NCBI GenBank assembly: GCA_963971405.1 | Contig: OZ020485.1 | Location: forward strand, 49,163,469 to 49,227,468 | Length of the DNA: 64,000 nt | Direction: 5' to 3' | DNA from: Psococerastis gibbosa | Lineage: Eukaryota > Arthropoda > Insecta > Psocodea > Psocidae | Shown: piece after piece, positions 31,020-42,108 of the stretch | Numbering within the stretch: position 1 is the stretch's first letter | Layout of the letters: the number at the start of each line of letters is the position of its first letter | The notes under the pieces: model-generated | Database searches by the model: none | What the model saw: the letters and a program-made list of their open reading frames with translations, nothing else | What the model was told of the DNA's origin: nothing | Program-made: the position numbers and the translations under genes

Positions 31020-32584
31020 TATCTGTTTAGCTAATAAAATTGTCTCTCCTCCTTTTACCCCGTCTGGGGAGGGGTTGGCACCGCATAAAATTTCTGGGAC
31101 CAAGTATTTTATACATATATCCAAATATACTAACATACAGTAAAATTTCAAGGCGCCACCTCTTCACGCAATTTTCAGTTTTTGGTTTGCTACCCCTCTG
31201 GATCACCCCTAACTACACTAAAATATTCTGTGGGTTTGTTTCCTGCCATAAATTAGCACAAAGGAACTTTTTATGTTGGATTTCTCATGCCACCCGTTCA
31301 GTGAAAACCCACCCCAGATAAATTTCTACCCCCTCTGGGGAGGGTTTGGCACCGCATAAAATTTCTGGGACCAATTTTTTCGTACTTGTATTTAAATATA
31401 CAAACACATAGCAAAATTTCAAGGTGCCACCTCTTTAAAGAATTTTATCCTTGAGTTTATGGTTTACTACCCCTCCGGATCACCCCTAATCACATTACAA
31501 TATTCTGGCATATGGTTACCCGCCATATATGGGCAAGAAGCAGCTATTTCGCTTTGAATTTGTCATGCCACCTTTATAGTGAAATCCCACCCCAGGTAGA
31601 TTTCTACCCCTTCTGGGGAGGGGTAGACACCTAATATAACGTCTGTGACCAATAACATAGTAACACAGACACCAATTTAAGACATTTAAGCTACGATTCA
31701 GATTGCCACCTCTTCAGCCAATTTTACCCCTCTGCATTGGACTTACCACCCCTCTGGATCACCCCTAACTACCCTAAAATATTCTGTGGGGTTGTTTCCT
31801 GCCATAAATTAGCACAAATGAATCATTTTATGTTGGATTTTCCATGCCACCCTTACAGTGAAAACCCACCCCAGATAAATTACTACCCCTTCTTGTTGGG
31901 GAAAAAGTATGAGAAAACTTCTGGGACAAAAATTTCTAATATGAATACGAAGTATCTAAAGATGTATACGGAGAAATTAAGTTGCCACCTTTTCAGCTAA
32001 TTTTTCACTTTGGCTGGTGACTTCCACCCTTCTGTATCAACCCCCACTGCACTTAAAATGTCTGTGACTAAGATTTCTAACATTACATTCATGAGTACTA
32101 TACGGTATAATGGTTTTTCCACTGCCACCCTTTTAACAAAAAGCACCCTAGGATAAATTGCCGACCCTTCTGGCAAGGGGTTGCTGTTGCTAAAAACGTC
32201 TGGCATACTGTTTTTTATGATTGTCAGGCGACAAGCTTACACATAGAGGTAAATTTGATTTGCCACCTCTTCAGCGAATTTTTGGTACCCACAACTGATT
32301 TAACCACCCTCTGGGAAGGGGTTCCCATTGGGAAAATCTTCTGGCATGAAGTTTCCACTTATATTCGAGTGCCACTAGTTATTTTGGTAGCATCTCAACG
32401 TGCCACTCGTTTAGTGAATTTTCGTCAAAAAACATTTTCGAAAAAAAAATCCCCTGTCCAAATGCTACCGCTCTCGCCAGCCAGAAATCCCTTTTCGGCA
32501 TATCCAGCCCATGGACTATTACGGACATAGTGTGAAAATTTGCCACCCTTTTAGAGAACCAAAGGATTGGTGGCACCCGGTCTA
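31020..32584 (-). repeat. Array of 139-bp units, right arm
   Basis: Mirror image of the left array with GCCACC anchors at matching spacing. A handful of substitutions distinguish it from the left arm, so it is not a simple copy of the same reads. Confidence 0.8.
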
Positions 32585-32587
32585 TTA

Positions 32588-33860
32588 CCATTAAACAATT
32601 ATAAGTTGTTAGACGATGACGTCATCACATCAATTACCCCAGAATCAATTCAGCAGAAATCTGATACTGGAGATGTAGGCTATTTTTTTGAAGTTGAATT
32701 ATCGGTACCTATTGAAAAACATGACTATTTTAATTGTCTACCGTTAGCCCCTGAACGAATGTAGGTAACACCGGAAATGGTTTCCCAATTTTCCCGAAAA
32801 GTATTGGAAAAAAATGGTTGTGATCCAAAGATTTCTAAAATTAAAAAATTAATGTCAACTTTATATGACAAGAAAAATTACATAATTCATTACAGAGCCT
32901 TGAAATTATACCTTCAATTAGGTTTAAAATTGGATAAAGTACACAGGGGAATTAGTTTTACGCAGAAACCATTTTTAGAACCATACATAAATGAATTAAT
33001 GACCTTACGAAAGGAAGCAACAAATGACTTTGAAAAGACACTATACAAACTGTTTAGTAATAGTTTATATGGAAAATCAATAGAAAATGTTCGGAGTAGA
33101 AAAAACATCTCAATTATAACTAAAAGGAAAAAAGCTAGGAAAATGGTAGCCAGCCCACTCATAAAACGGTGGGTAATATTTGATTCGAAAACTGTGCTTG
33201 TTCAGTCTATGTGGAAAAAAATTTGTTTAGAGAAACCTATAATGATGGGGGTCAGTGTCCTTGACGACAGCAATGCTCACTTATTCTGGTTGTATTATGC
33301 AAGAATTAAATCGGCATTTCCAGGCAAAAAAAAGTCAAATTTGTTACAGTGACACTGATAGTTTAATTGTAAAATTTAAATCGCAAGAATCTATTTACCA
33401 TTCATTTATGGCAAAAAATATGGACATGTTTGACACGTCAAATTATCCCCATGATCCCCATTATACTCGACAAAAAATGCGGGGGTCCCGGGTGTTCTTA
33501 AAGATGAATCAAAGTGTCGCAGTTTAATAGAGGGCGTTTTCCTCAAGGCAAAATCTTATTCGCTACTCACACTGGACGGGGAAACTAAAAAACGCTTAAA
33601 GGCTTAACAAAGGGTGCTCAAAAACAAATAACTCATCAAGACTATAAAAACTGCTTGTTAAATTGTTCCTTTTACTTTCACACGATGACCGCTCTACGGT
33701 CCTATAAAAAGCAGATGCACACAATTAAAGTAAATAAACTCTCTTTATCCAATTACGATGACTAACGTTTCATCAGGTCATGCGGTATTAAAACATATGC
33801 ACCCGGACATTATCGATGTAAAGAGGAAGAATGCATAGAAATGTCAGGAAATGTTTCAAA
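32588..33860 (+). pseudogene. polB: Polinton PolB, motifs B and C to C-terminus (block 3)
   Basis: The frame resumes directly after the palindrome. An in-frame TAG lies at 32762-32764. Motif B is seen as LFSNSLYGKS near 33050-33080 and motif C as YSDTDSLIV near 33345-33371, in a frame shifted at an A-run near 33330. A further frameshift near 33480-33500 leads into the C-terminal part, where KKQMHTIKVNKLSL and later GHYRCKEEE match the end of Polinton polymerases. At least four lesions in this block alone make it dead. The polymerase would have copied the element genome by protein priming. Confidence 0.78.
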
Positions 33861-34130
33861 TCCGGTATAGTATACATAGACTATTTGCAAGAAAAAAATA
33901 TGAACCGTTGTTAGTATTGTATACGATGACGAAGAGCCCATCCCATCCGAGCTCCCCAAAGTGCAGACACCCCCCTCCCACAGTTCTCCTCGCAAAACAC
34001 CACCGTGGCAAAAGACTGTCTTTCACCCCTGTACAGAAGTGGCGTTTGAAGGTGAAGGCTATATAGAAGGTATATATTATGTTGTTCTGTGGGTGAAGGC
34101 TGCAGTCCATATTTTAGTCCCAGTCCATTA
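33861..34130 (+). other. Unassigned Polinton interval
   Basis: A plus frame (from about 33915) starts with acidic residues and has a Pro/Ser/Lys-rich middle, but I cannot match it to a known Polinton gene. No confident start codon. Confidence 0.35.
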
Positions 34131-34913
34131 AGAAGATCTCGACCACTGCCTCCAAGCAGAAAACTATTTGGTAAAAATAGCCTAATTAATTTATGGTCCG
34201 AAATTGAGAAATTTCAACAGTCTTATGTCCCAAGCCAACACGTTGACGTCAGTTAACACTTGACATCGACCTGCACATTCCTATGAGAATATCTCTAAGC
34301 GGCCCCTCAGAATCCGGTAAAACTAATTTTGCCTGTAACTTTATAAATCACCTACCCATATGGACAGGTAAACAATTTCGAACTCTATGGTGTCTAAGTG
34401 AACCGTCTTCAGCCCCTAAGCCATTACCTCAACATACTACTGTACACGTAGGCCTACCGAACTTTGATTTTATTTCTAGTTCTCAAGAAAATCCATTAAT
34501 TTTAGTTTTAGATGATTTAATAGAGGAGGGAGGACGTGATGACAATTTGGCCTCTTTATTTACGCGGGGAAGTCATCACCGGCATATTAGTGTACTACTA
34601 CTTAGTCAGTCATTATTCTTTAAAAGTAAGCATAACCGACTTATTACATTAAATGCATCAGCCATCGTTTTAATGAACAATTTACGAGACCCTAGTTCAG
34701 TTCAATTTTTTTTTCCGTCAAGTCTGCCCCAAAATTCGAAAGGGTTGCATGATGCGTACCAACAAGCCATGCAAAAAAATACTGTCATTTTTGCTTAGAT
34801 TTCAGTCAAGACACGGCTAATGTTCTTCGGTACAAAAGCAATATATTTGATATATGTCCGACAGTATGGTGTCAAATAGACGAGAGTAAGGACGTTTTAC
34901 TTGTAGAACAATG
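34131..34913 (+). pseudogene. Polinton packaging-type ATPase
   Basis: The main ORF 34283-34798 has a Walker A motif GPSESGKTNF near its start and a Walker B LILVLDDL near 34497-34520, followed by a sensor-like stretch LLLSQSLFFK. This matches the FtsK/A32-like genome-packaging ATPases of Polintons. An N-terminal stretch (about 34131-34250, with LINLWSEIEKF) is in another frame, and the C-terminus continues in a shifted frame from about 34799 to TGA at 34911-34913. So there are at least two frameshifts. The role would be to pump DNA into a capsid. Confidence 0.78.
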
Positions 34914-35234
34914 AAAACTCTGCAAAAATGTCGTCACATTCTGCAGGTGTTAAAATCGGCAGATCCTAAATTACGTAAGGCCATATTAAAAACTGCCCCA
35001 AAACATGTAATTCATGCTTTGTCGGAAATATGTTACAATACTTTACGTGGAAACAAAATGAGCGAACAGGTAAAAAGGAAATTGCATCCGTATAAAAATG
35101 TCATTCGTGAATTGGCAAGCACGCGAGTACGTGAATCACGTAAGCGGCATTTATTACAGCAAAAGGGTGGGTTTTTAGGTCTTATTTTAGGTTCATTATT
35201 ATCTGGATTAGTGGGCTCCCTCTTTAATAAATGA
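34911..35234 (+). CDS. Polinton small basic protein with glycine-rich tail
   Basis: An intact 107-residue ORF whose ATG overlaps the ATPase stop (ATGA). The body is Lys/Arg-rich with leucine-rich helices (LRKAILKTAPKHVIHAL). The end is a hydrophobic Gly-rich segment GGFLGLILGSLLSGLVGSLF, like a membrane-active or core-associated peptide. Proteins of this plan recur at this place in Polinton/adintovirus-like elements and have been compared with adenovirus core or pX proteins (from memory). It is one of the few Polinton genes here without damage. Confidence 0.65.
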   Translation: MKTLQKCRHILQVLKSADPKLRKAILKTAPKHVIHALSEICYNTLRGNKMSEQVKRKLHPYKNVIRELASTRVRESRKRHLLQQKGGFLGLILGSLLSGLVGSLFNK

Positions 35235-35769
35235 CGCAACCAAATAGGCTAAAACGGATGATTTTAGTATCACCGGAAATTCTTGATCGAATAACGGACA
35301 AGACGCCAAGACTAGACAAAGAAATATAACGCAAATTAATGAGGCATTGCAAAAACAATTACCACCTGATCAAAAGTGGTTTAACCTACAAAAAGTACTG
35401 CATCAATATCATATGCTCATGGAAAAGCGACGCAATACTATGTTACTGCTTGTAATGGAACAGGAACGGAAAAGAAAAAAGCGAATTAAAACTCCGCAGT
35501 CTCCCCAAATCAGTCCCATCTTTTGGACCAAGGCTACTCGTGCCTTAAATATTAAGAAGGAGGAACCAGAACCCATACTTTCACCGGAGGAGGAGGAGGA
35601 AGAAGAAGAACAACCGAGCCTACCGTCTCCCCGTAGGCGGTCCCATTCTACGTCAAGTACAAGTAGATTTCGACCTCGGTCTAAATTGAGGCAGCCTGCT
35701 AAATGGGAATCGATGCCATGGAAAGAAAGGCCGAAGAGAAAGAAATCAAGACGAAGTACCGAAAACTAG
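35232..35769 (+). pseudogene. Polinton Glu/Arg-rich protein before integrase
   Basis: Starts at ATG 35232 with RMILVSPEIL, then meets a TAA near 35327-35329. From about 35340 a frame continues for 140 codons: a charged helical part, an acidic run of nine Glu near 35590-35612, then Ser/Arg-rich and Lys/Arg-rich tails. Proteins of this kind precede the integrase in many invertebrate Polintons. Function unknown; perhaps DNA binding or virion core. Confidence 0.5.
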
Positions 35770-36765
35770 GTGACCCCCTGGCTTTGGGGTCATTAACCAG
35801 GTTGGGTAAACAATATGAATCTTTTTTATTAAGTAAACCCTCGTTTACGTTACATCGTCCAGTTAAAAAAAATTACCCTCGAAATTATTATAAAGTTGAA
35901 GGAATAGGTTTGAAGTAGATTTATGTGACTTGGCGGCTTTGCAGAAATATAATGATAATGTGCTACACAATCTAATTGCAATTGATGTGTTTAGTAAAAA
36001 ACTATATGTTGAACCATTAAAAAATAAAACCAGTGCTCTAGTTTCTTCCGCTATGCAGAGAATTATTGATCGTTTTCCCTATAAAATTCGTTCACTACAA
36101 AGTGATGCAGGAAAAGAATTTGCTGGTAATGAATTTCAAAATTTAATGAAAAAGCACAACATACAATACAGGGTTGTTACTAACCCCGATCAAAAATGTG
36201 CAATTGCAGAGAGGATGATTAGAACTTGGAAGGGGTTGATTTATAAATATAGAACCGAGTTTAATACTGATAGGTACGTGGATGTTTTACAAAAATTGGC
36301 AAAAACTTACAATTCTCGAGTTCATTCAACTATTAAGCATGCCCCTGATGACGTAACTTTGAAAAATGAAAAACAAATTTTAGAAATTCATCAAAATAAA
36401 TGGCTAAAATTAATTCCACGTAAACCTCTTTTAAAAGTAGGTGATATGGTGAGAATTCGGAGGGGGAGAAATGTATTCGATAAAAGTCATAATGCCACAT
36501 TTACCACGGAAATATTCCGGGTGGCTCACATAAACCTTTACCAATGTATATTTTACGTGATTTAAATGATGAGATAATAAGGCAAAAATTTGAGGAAGAT
36601 GAACTTCAAAAAGTAATTTTTGACATGGAAAAAGATTTTTTTGAAATTGATCGCGTTTTGAAAAAAAAGAAAGGGATGGTCTATGTTTCGTGGAAAGGAT
36701 ATCCGCCAAATTTTAATTCTTGGGTGCCCGCTGGCAGTGTTAAAGATATTTATATAAATAGTTAG
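35703..36765 (+). pseudogene. Polinton integrase with chromodomain
   Basis: N-terminal part (frame 35703-35918): TLHRPVKKNYPRN, typical of the region before the core. A frameshift near 35905-35917 leads to the catalytic core: Asp in the VDLCDLA segment, Asp in LQSDAGKEF and Glu in AIAERMIRTWK, then VGDMVRIRR. A second frameshift near 36530-36545 leads to the C-terminal chromodomain (frame 36544-36765), with YVSWKGYPPNFNSWVP. A retroviral-type integrase with chromodomain is a Polinton hallmark. It would insert the element DNA, with chromatin recognition by the chromodomain. The first 60 codons overlap the previous gene in another frame. Confidence 0.82.
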
Positions 36766-36781
36766 TTGTACAGTAGCTGCC

Positions 36782-37207
36782 ATGGCTGACCCACTTACGT
36801 CTTATTACCACAATCAAGCCTTTGGCGACACCGGCCCCTATTACGTCGCAACCTATAACGTGCAACAGGGTCGTGGTATTGGTTCCTTTTTATCGAGTAT
36901 ATTTCGCTGCTTTTCCCCGATTGTAAAATCGGGCATTCGCAGTGCCGGTAAAGAGGTCCTTCATATGGGTTCTAAAATATTAACTGACCTAGCAACTAAA
37001 CCTGCTACACCTGCAATGGACATAATTCGTCAACATGCCACTGACGCGAGTCAGCGATTACAAAATAAATTGCAGACGGGAGACGGGCTTGGGGGTTATA
37101 AGAGGAAAAAAACTATTATTTGCCCCCAGTTGTTGGCCAGAGCTTCTAAGAAGAAACGCCAGACCAAGAGACGGACAAGTGGTAAAAAAAAAAGCGAAAA
37201 CATGTGA
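36782..37207 (+). CDS. Polinton basic Gly-rich protein after integrase
   Basis: An intact 141-residue ORF 17 bp after the integrase stop. The N-terminus has YYHNQAFGDTGPYYVA, then a GRGIGSFLSSIFRCF segment that looks amphipathic, and the C-terminus is very basic (KKKRQTKRRTSGKKK). Polintons commonly carry a protein of this design next to the integrase; a minor virion or membrane-active role has been suggested by analogy with adenovirus pVI (inference). The Copia remnant starts about 45 bp downstream. Confidence 0.6.
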   Translation: MADPLTSYYHNQAFGDTGPYYVATYNVQQGRGIGSFLSSIFRCFSPIVKSGIRSAGKEVLHMGSKILTDLATKPATPAMDIIRQHATDASQRLQNKLQTGDGLGGYKRKKTIICPQLLARASKKKRQTKRRTSGKKKSENM

Positions 37208-37251
37208 ACGTACGCGACATATTGATGTTTTCGGACGTGAATAAATATATA

Positions 37252-37404
37252 TGAATGCAGTAATTAAACACTTTTATTAAATAAACATAATGCGAACAGA
37301 CATTGCAACGCCATTTTCTCCACACACTATTATTCTCTGAAGCCATGTACCCGCCGAATCGGAACGTGGCAGTAATCTAAGATAAATAACTTTTAGTTTC
37401 AACA
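37252..37404 (-). repeat. Copia 3' LTR
   Basis: Starts TGTTGAAACTAAAAG after the purine tract and has AATAAA-like signals near its end (minus strand). The far end is set at TTCA/TGAATGC and is uncertain by tens of bases. Confidence 0.55.
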
Positions 37405-37478
37405 CTCCCCCTTTTATCTTAGATCAGGCAATGTCAATGCAAGTACAAGCAACTTAAAACAAATTAACTGCATATCCA

Positions 37479-40400
37479 TTAATACACGTTAAACATTTTA
37501 CAGAACAAAACTGTCTTTTCCCTAGACAATACCTTTGTGAATAAATCAGCGCAATTCTCACCGGACGAAACATATTTAAAACTAATTAAGCGATTATTTA
37601 CTAATTCTTTACATTTGTGCAAAATAATATCCAAATGTTTGGACCTTTCTGTGACTCTGTCACTCACTGTGAGTTTAATAGCTGCAGCATTATCGCAGTT
37701 TACCAAAACAGGGTTATCAAAATTAACATCCAACTCCTTTAAGAAAAAACTTAACCACTGTACTTCTCTGGATGTTTCAGACATAGAAATATATTCTGCC
37801 TCCATTGTAGACCTAGCAATGAGGCTCTGCCTTTTACTAGACCAAGAACAAGCTCCCCCTGCTATAGTAATAATCATGCCACTAACCGAGCGTCTGGTCT
37901 CTTTATCTCCTCCCCAATCACTATCGCAGTACACCTTTAACAAGTCATCATCTTTACGAAAGTGTAATTTGTAATGTTTAGTAGCTTTTAAATATCGCAA
38001 CAAATGCTTTACTTTAGACCAGTCACTTACTTTCGGATCAATACATTTAGTACTTAACAAATTTACGGCAAATGAAATATCTGGGCGAGTATTACTTGAC
38101 AAATAGAGTAAGCTACCAATAGCACTCTGATAAATTTCCTTGTTAAAACTAACAACATTACTTGAATCATCATCCACATTATCTATAGGTAGAATTGTAT
38201 GCTTCGGTTTTGACTCAGACATACTAAACTTTTCCAAAATCTCTTCAATGTATGAACATTGAGACATAGTGGCTTCACCATTTTCAAAATTTACATCTAT
38301 ATTCAAAATTTTCGAAACTTTTCCCAATTCCTTTACATCAAGGATATTCCTGATTTTTTCTTTGAATTTCTGAATAGAAGCTTGAACTCCAATAACAATC
38401 ATGTCATCAACCTAAACACCAATGATAACATCGTTACCTTTATACACGCAAGGTTCACACTGTAACTTCTTAAAATTAAGACCCTTCAAAATTTGAGTAA
38501 TATGAACATTCCAATCTTTACTTGCGTTATGTAGGCCATAGATACTTTTGTTTAATTTCAAAACAAAGTTTTTATCAGTTTGGTACCCCTCAGGTTGTTC
38601 CATAAAAATCTCTACATTAATTGGGCTATTTAAGTATGCACATTTAACATCTATATGTTCTGCTGTCCAACCTCTCATAACTGCTAGAGCAAAAAGCATT
38701 CTCAACGTTTTCCTATACATGACAGGACTAAAGGTCTCTTCATAGCTCATTCTCAATTTAGATTTAAATCCTTGTGCCACAAGTCTAGCCTTGAAAACAA
38801 TACTTTCTCCTCGCTTCACTGCGTAAGCCCATCTAGATCCTACAACATGACAATTTACAGGCCTCTTTACTACATCCCAAACCTTCTTTTTCTCCATTTC
38901 TTTCATCTCAGAATTCATTGCATTCTTCCATTGGTTTGCTTCTTTAGATTCCATTGCCTCCTTAAAATTAGTAGGCGCATTCACGTTCAGTGCAAACTGA
39001 ACATATTCATCTAAGTATGCAGGCTTCCTTATGTCACGTCCTGACCGGGATCTGACCTGACGGGTTTCCTCAGGTATTTCAGGTTCATTTTTGTCCTCTT
39101 CATCGTAGCCTACATCGCCTGTATCAGAAAAATCATTGGCAGTATCATTTAATTCAATATCAGCATTCTTACATAGACAATTAATTTCGTCAAATATGAC
39201 ATCTCTCCCTACAAAAATCTTATGTTTCTTTAAGTCAAGGAGCCTGTACCCATTTGCTTGGTACCCTATAAAAACACACTTGATAGTTCTTGACGAAAGC
39301 TTTCCAGTAACACATGGATCTTTCAGAAAAACAGCACATCCAAAAACTCTCAGCTTATTAACATCTACAGCTGCCTGATACCATGCCTCCGCAGGTGTCA
39401 TTTTCTTCAAAGCACAAGTAGGACTCCTATTAATTAAATAACAGGCCGTATACATAGCTTCTCCCCATAGCTCTTTATCGACTCCACTATCGATTAGCAT
39501 ACATCGAGCCTTTTCAATTATAGTACGATTAAATCGTTCTGCAACACCGTTCTGCTGTGGTGTATATCGTGCAGTCGTCTCTATTCTGATTCCTCGGTAT
39601 CTAGTCGCTGTCGCTGAAGCCTCGTAAGCTTTGAAGCATCCAACTACCTCTGACTTAGCCTTAATTACGTAAATATAGGCAAAATGAGTGTAATCATTGA
39701 TAAAAGATACAACATAACGCTCTCCGTTCTTACCCGTAGGACTAATAGGCCCCTGCACATCCGAATGAATCAATCTTCTTGCCCTAACTCTTGTTCTATT
39801 ATGGGGAAGCTTACTTTGTTTTCCAGCTACACATACTTCACAAAGATTATTATACTCCTTTTTGTCTAATGTCAAACCTTTCACCATTTTTCTAACTAAT
39901 TGTAGGCTCCTATTAGAAATATGCCCAAACCTTTTATGCCACAACATAAAATTAGATCTATTCTCTCTGGACAAGAAAGCCATATTATTATCTTTCACTT
40001 CGAATTCTACCTCGTACAATGACCCTTGTTTAAATCCACTAATAAACAATTCACCATTCTTAAAAATTTCAACCGTTGTTTTGTTAAATTTAACACAATA
40101 ACCTGCCCTAGTAATTTGATCTACAGATAACAAATTGTATTTAAATGGAGCAATTAACACATTCTTAAGACATACTTATTCACCATTCGCAATAAAAACT
40201 TGTACATCACCTTCATCTGAAATTTTATAAACCTCTCCTGATGCAACAGTTACATTAACAGGTGTGTGCAATGTCCTCTTATTTTCAACAATATTACTTA
40301 ATTTGTTACACAAATAATGCCTAGTTGCACCTGAATCAATATGAAATTTAATATGATTATTTTTCGACTTGTCAACAAAGCAATTTAGGTTTACCTGATT

Positions 40401-40631
40401 GGTCATCGCAATCATTTGATGAGCATTATTTGCTGATTCTTCATTCGTAACCGTTTCTCTGCCTTTGTTCCGGGAGCATTGAAAGCTCTTGTGTCCTGGC
40501 AAATTGCAATTGTAGCAAATTACGCCGCCACTCCGTCCTCTGGTAGCTCCTCTACTTCCTCCACGACCTCTGCCGCGTCCACGGAAATTGTTAGCATGTC
40601 CTCGAATATTTAATGCACGTCCTTCAGCCAT
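37479..40631 (-). pseudogene. Copia polyprotein, one frame with two nonsense codons
   Basis: A single minus frame of 1051 codons with TAA at 40176-40178 (between protease and integrase) and TAG at 38412-38414. Domains: Arg/Gly-rich gag end, zinc knuckle CYNCNLPGHKSFQC, protease FHIDSGATRHYL, the GAG_pre-integrase region ending CEVCVAGKQ, integrase (FINDYTHF; TPQQNGVAERFNRT), RT (DVKCAYLNSP; VDDMIVIG) and RNase H (CDSDWGGD; STMEAEYISM; IKLTVSDR). The TAG replaces the Tyr of the catalytic YVDD. The segment with the second integrase Asp is deleted near 39600-39650. Doubly inactivated. Confidence 0.85.
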
Positions 40632-40665
40632 TGAAGATGAAGAAGCTTCACCTTTCAGTGGAATA

Positions 40666-41339
40666 ATGGATGAGTTTTACATGTCATTACCCTCAAATTC
40701 AAGCCACCCATATTTTAAACAAAATACTTTGACACATTTTTCTACGCAATTAGCCCAGCGATTAGATTTAACTGACGGACAATGGGTAGTGGGATTGTCG
40801 GAAATTTATTATAATAAAACTGTGGAAAATCCAAAACTTTTGGGCGCGAATACAGTAAGATGTACAAGACTTATCCACTAGGTACCGCTTTCAATATTAT
40901 TAAACATGGAAATTATGAAATTAAATTTCCCGTCGGTCATTATGATTCGATGGGAGCAATGGTGGAAACAATCGACAAATCAATTGAGGATCTCGAAATG
41001 AGAAAAAAGGTAGTTTTTGCCGCCTCCCGCTTTATTACCGACAATATGAGTTTTTTCCATAAAAAACACTTGTTAAGTAATGAAAATATAATGGTGTATG
41101 TATACACCGATATTATTGAACCAACTTTCACCGCCGTAGTTTTAAGCAAAACTTTACGAGTCGTAAAATTATTGGAGCGTGGAGGTCATGATATTTTTAA
41201 TCCAATATATTATCACTTTCTTAATAAATCATCATTTGACACTATAGAAATTTCCTTGCGAACCGATAAAGGTGAATATGTAAATTTTATGCCCAGTAGC
41301 TCGCCCACCTTTGTTGTTTTACATTTTAAAAGGCGTTAG
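40666..41339 (+). pseudogene. Polinton beta-rich virion-type protein
   Basis: Starts at ATG 40666 with MDEFYMSLPSNSS, a signature start. The frame runs to TAG 40879-40881; the rest (40860-41339 frame) follows after a frameshift near 40860-40878. It ends with FDTIEISLRTDKGEYVNF and VVLHFKRR. From memory, proteins with these two signatures are frequent in invertebrate Polintons and their cellular relatives, and are probably a virion component; which one is uncertain. Copia sequence ends a few bases upstream, so its promoter may be lost. Confidence 0.6.
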
Positions 41340-41344
41340 TTAAT

Positions 41345-42108
41345 GTTGTAACTCTAGATAGAAGACATTATTATTACAGTGAACTCATATATTCGTACTC
41401 AGTTCTTCGCGTCGTATGCAAGATGGCCGCGCAGGGCCGCCAACCTTTTAGGGACACAACAGTCTCCCCCTCTGAATAACTGACTACACTAAAAAGTCCT
41501 TAAGATGAGCTGGTGCCCTTTTGAGGCGGGTGGGGCGACTTGGTTGACTCGATGGTGCCTCTTCCGGCTGGGTGGCCTGTTGCAGCTCTAGGTCACACTG
41601 GGGTTGTGCGAATTCATGCATAGTACTCTGAGGTAGGAATTCTGGTTCTGGTGGTTTTTGGCTGAGGAGTATACTGGGACTGTTCCATATCCAACATGAC
41701 TCTCTGTGGTACAGTTTGAGGTGCGGTTGACTGGGACAACGATTGCTTGGTATTAACCTTCCGACGGAGTTGTAGCTGGTCCACATGGCGTTTAATGATC
41801 GTACCATCATCGTGACGCACGCAATAATGCAGATGGCCGAGACGCTTGACTATCGTTCCCGGCCTCCACGTTTCTCTGTTTTGCATGTAGTAGCGGGAAT
41901 ATGCGTCGTCCCCCTGCTCAAAGCAGCGTGTGCGGTGTTTCCTAGTCGTATCCATGTGCGGTGGTTTTAGAGCATCGAGCTGGATGCGCATAGGGCGCCC
42001 CAGATATAATTCTGCAGGGGTGTTAGCACACTGTAAGGGCGTTGCCCGATACTTGAACAGAATCATTTGAACCTTCTGCCGTATGGGCATCGCCAAATAC
42101 TGAAACAT
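41345..42108 (-). pseudogene. Gypsy 3' remnant with LTR start
   Basis: Minus frame 41614-42108 encodes an integrase C-terminal region (FKYRATPLQCANTPAELYL, then YVRHDDGTIIKRHVDQLQLR), continuing in another frame (41484-41810) to RLKRAPAHLKDF near the end. After a purine tract AGAGGGGGAGAC (about 41464-41475) a 3' LTR starts TGTTGTGTCCC and runs to about 41345. Everything upstream of the integrase C-terminus is missing. It separates the Polinton genes on either side. Confidence 0.65.

Larger units (their letters stand above)
26154..32584. mobile_element. Giant palindromic (foldback) element in polB
   Basis: A 6431-bp near-perfect inverted repeat. The left arm is 26154-29085, the right arm is 29281-32584 (with the N gap in it), and the central spacer is about 195 bp. 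The outer ends are perfect complements (TAGACCGGGTGCCACC...). TTA is present on both sides (26151-26153 and 32585-32587), and removing the element with one TTA keeps the polB codons in phase across the junction. No transposase is visible. Arms differ at a few positions (near 26580/32160, 26598/32142, 27263/31477, 28891/29848). Likely a non-autonomous foldback DNA transposon; the TTA would suit a PIF/Harbinger-type enzyme (inference). Confidence 0.85.
37252..40660 (-). mobile_element. Copia retrotransposon remnant, 5' truncated
   Basis: In element direction: a truncated gag, protease, integrase, RT, RNase H, then a purine tract AAAAGGGGGAGTG (37405-37416) and a 3' LTR (37252-37404, approximate left edge). 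The 5' LTR and most of gag are missing; Copia sequence stops around 40655, only a few bases before the ATG (40666) of the next Polinton gene. No target duplication was found. Confidence 0.8.

Noticed and set aside
26154..32584. Palindrome arms as the terminal inverted repeats of the Polinton
   Set aside because: polB sequence continues on both outer sides and the insertion has its own TTA flanks, so the arms are inside the Polinton, not at its ends.
26154..32584. Palindrome as a pure assembly artefact
   Set aside because: The arms differ at several positions and the outer junctions are precise with target copies. Only the central gap region looks artefactual.
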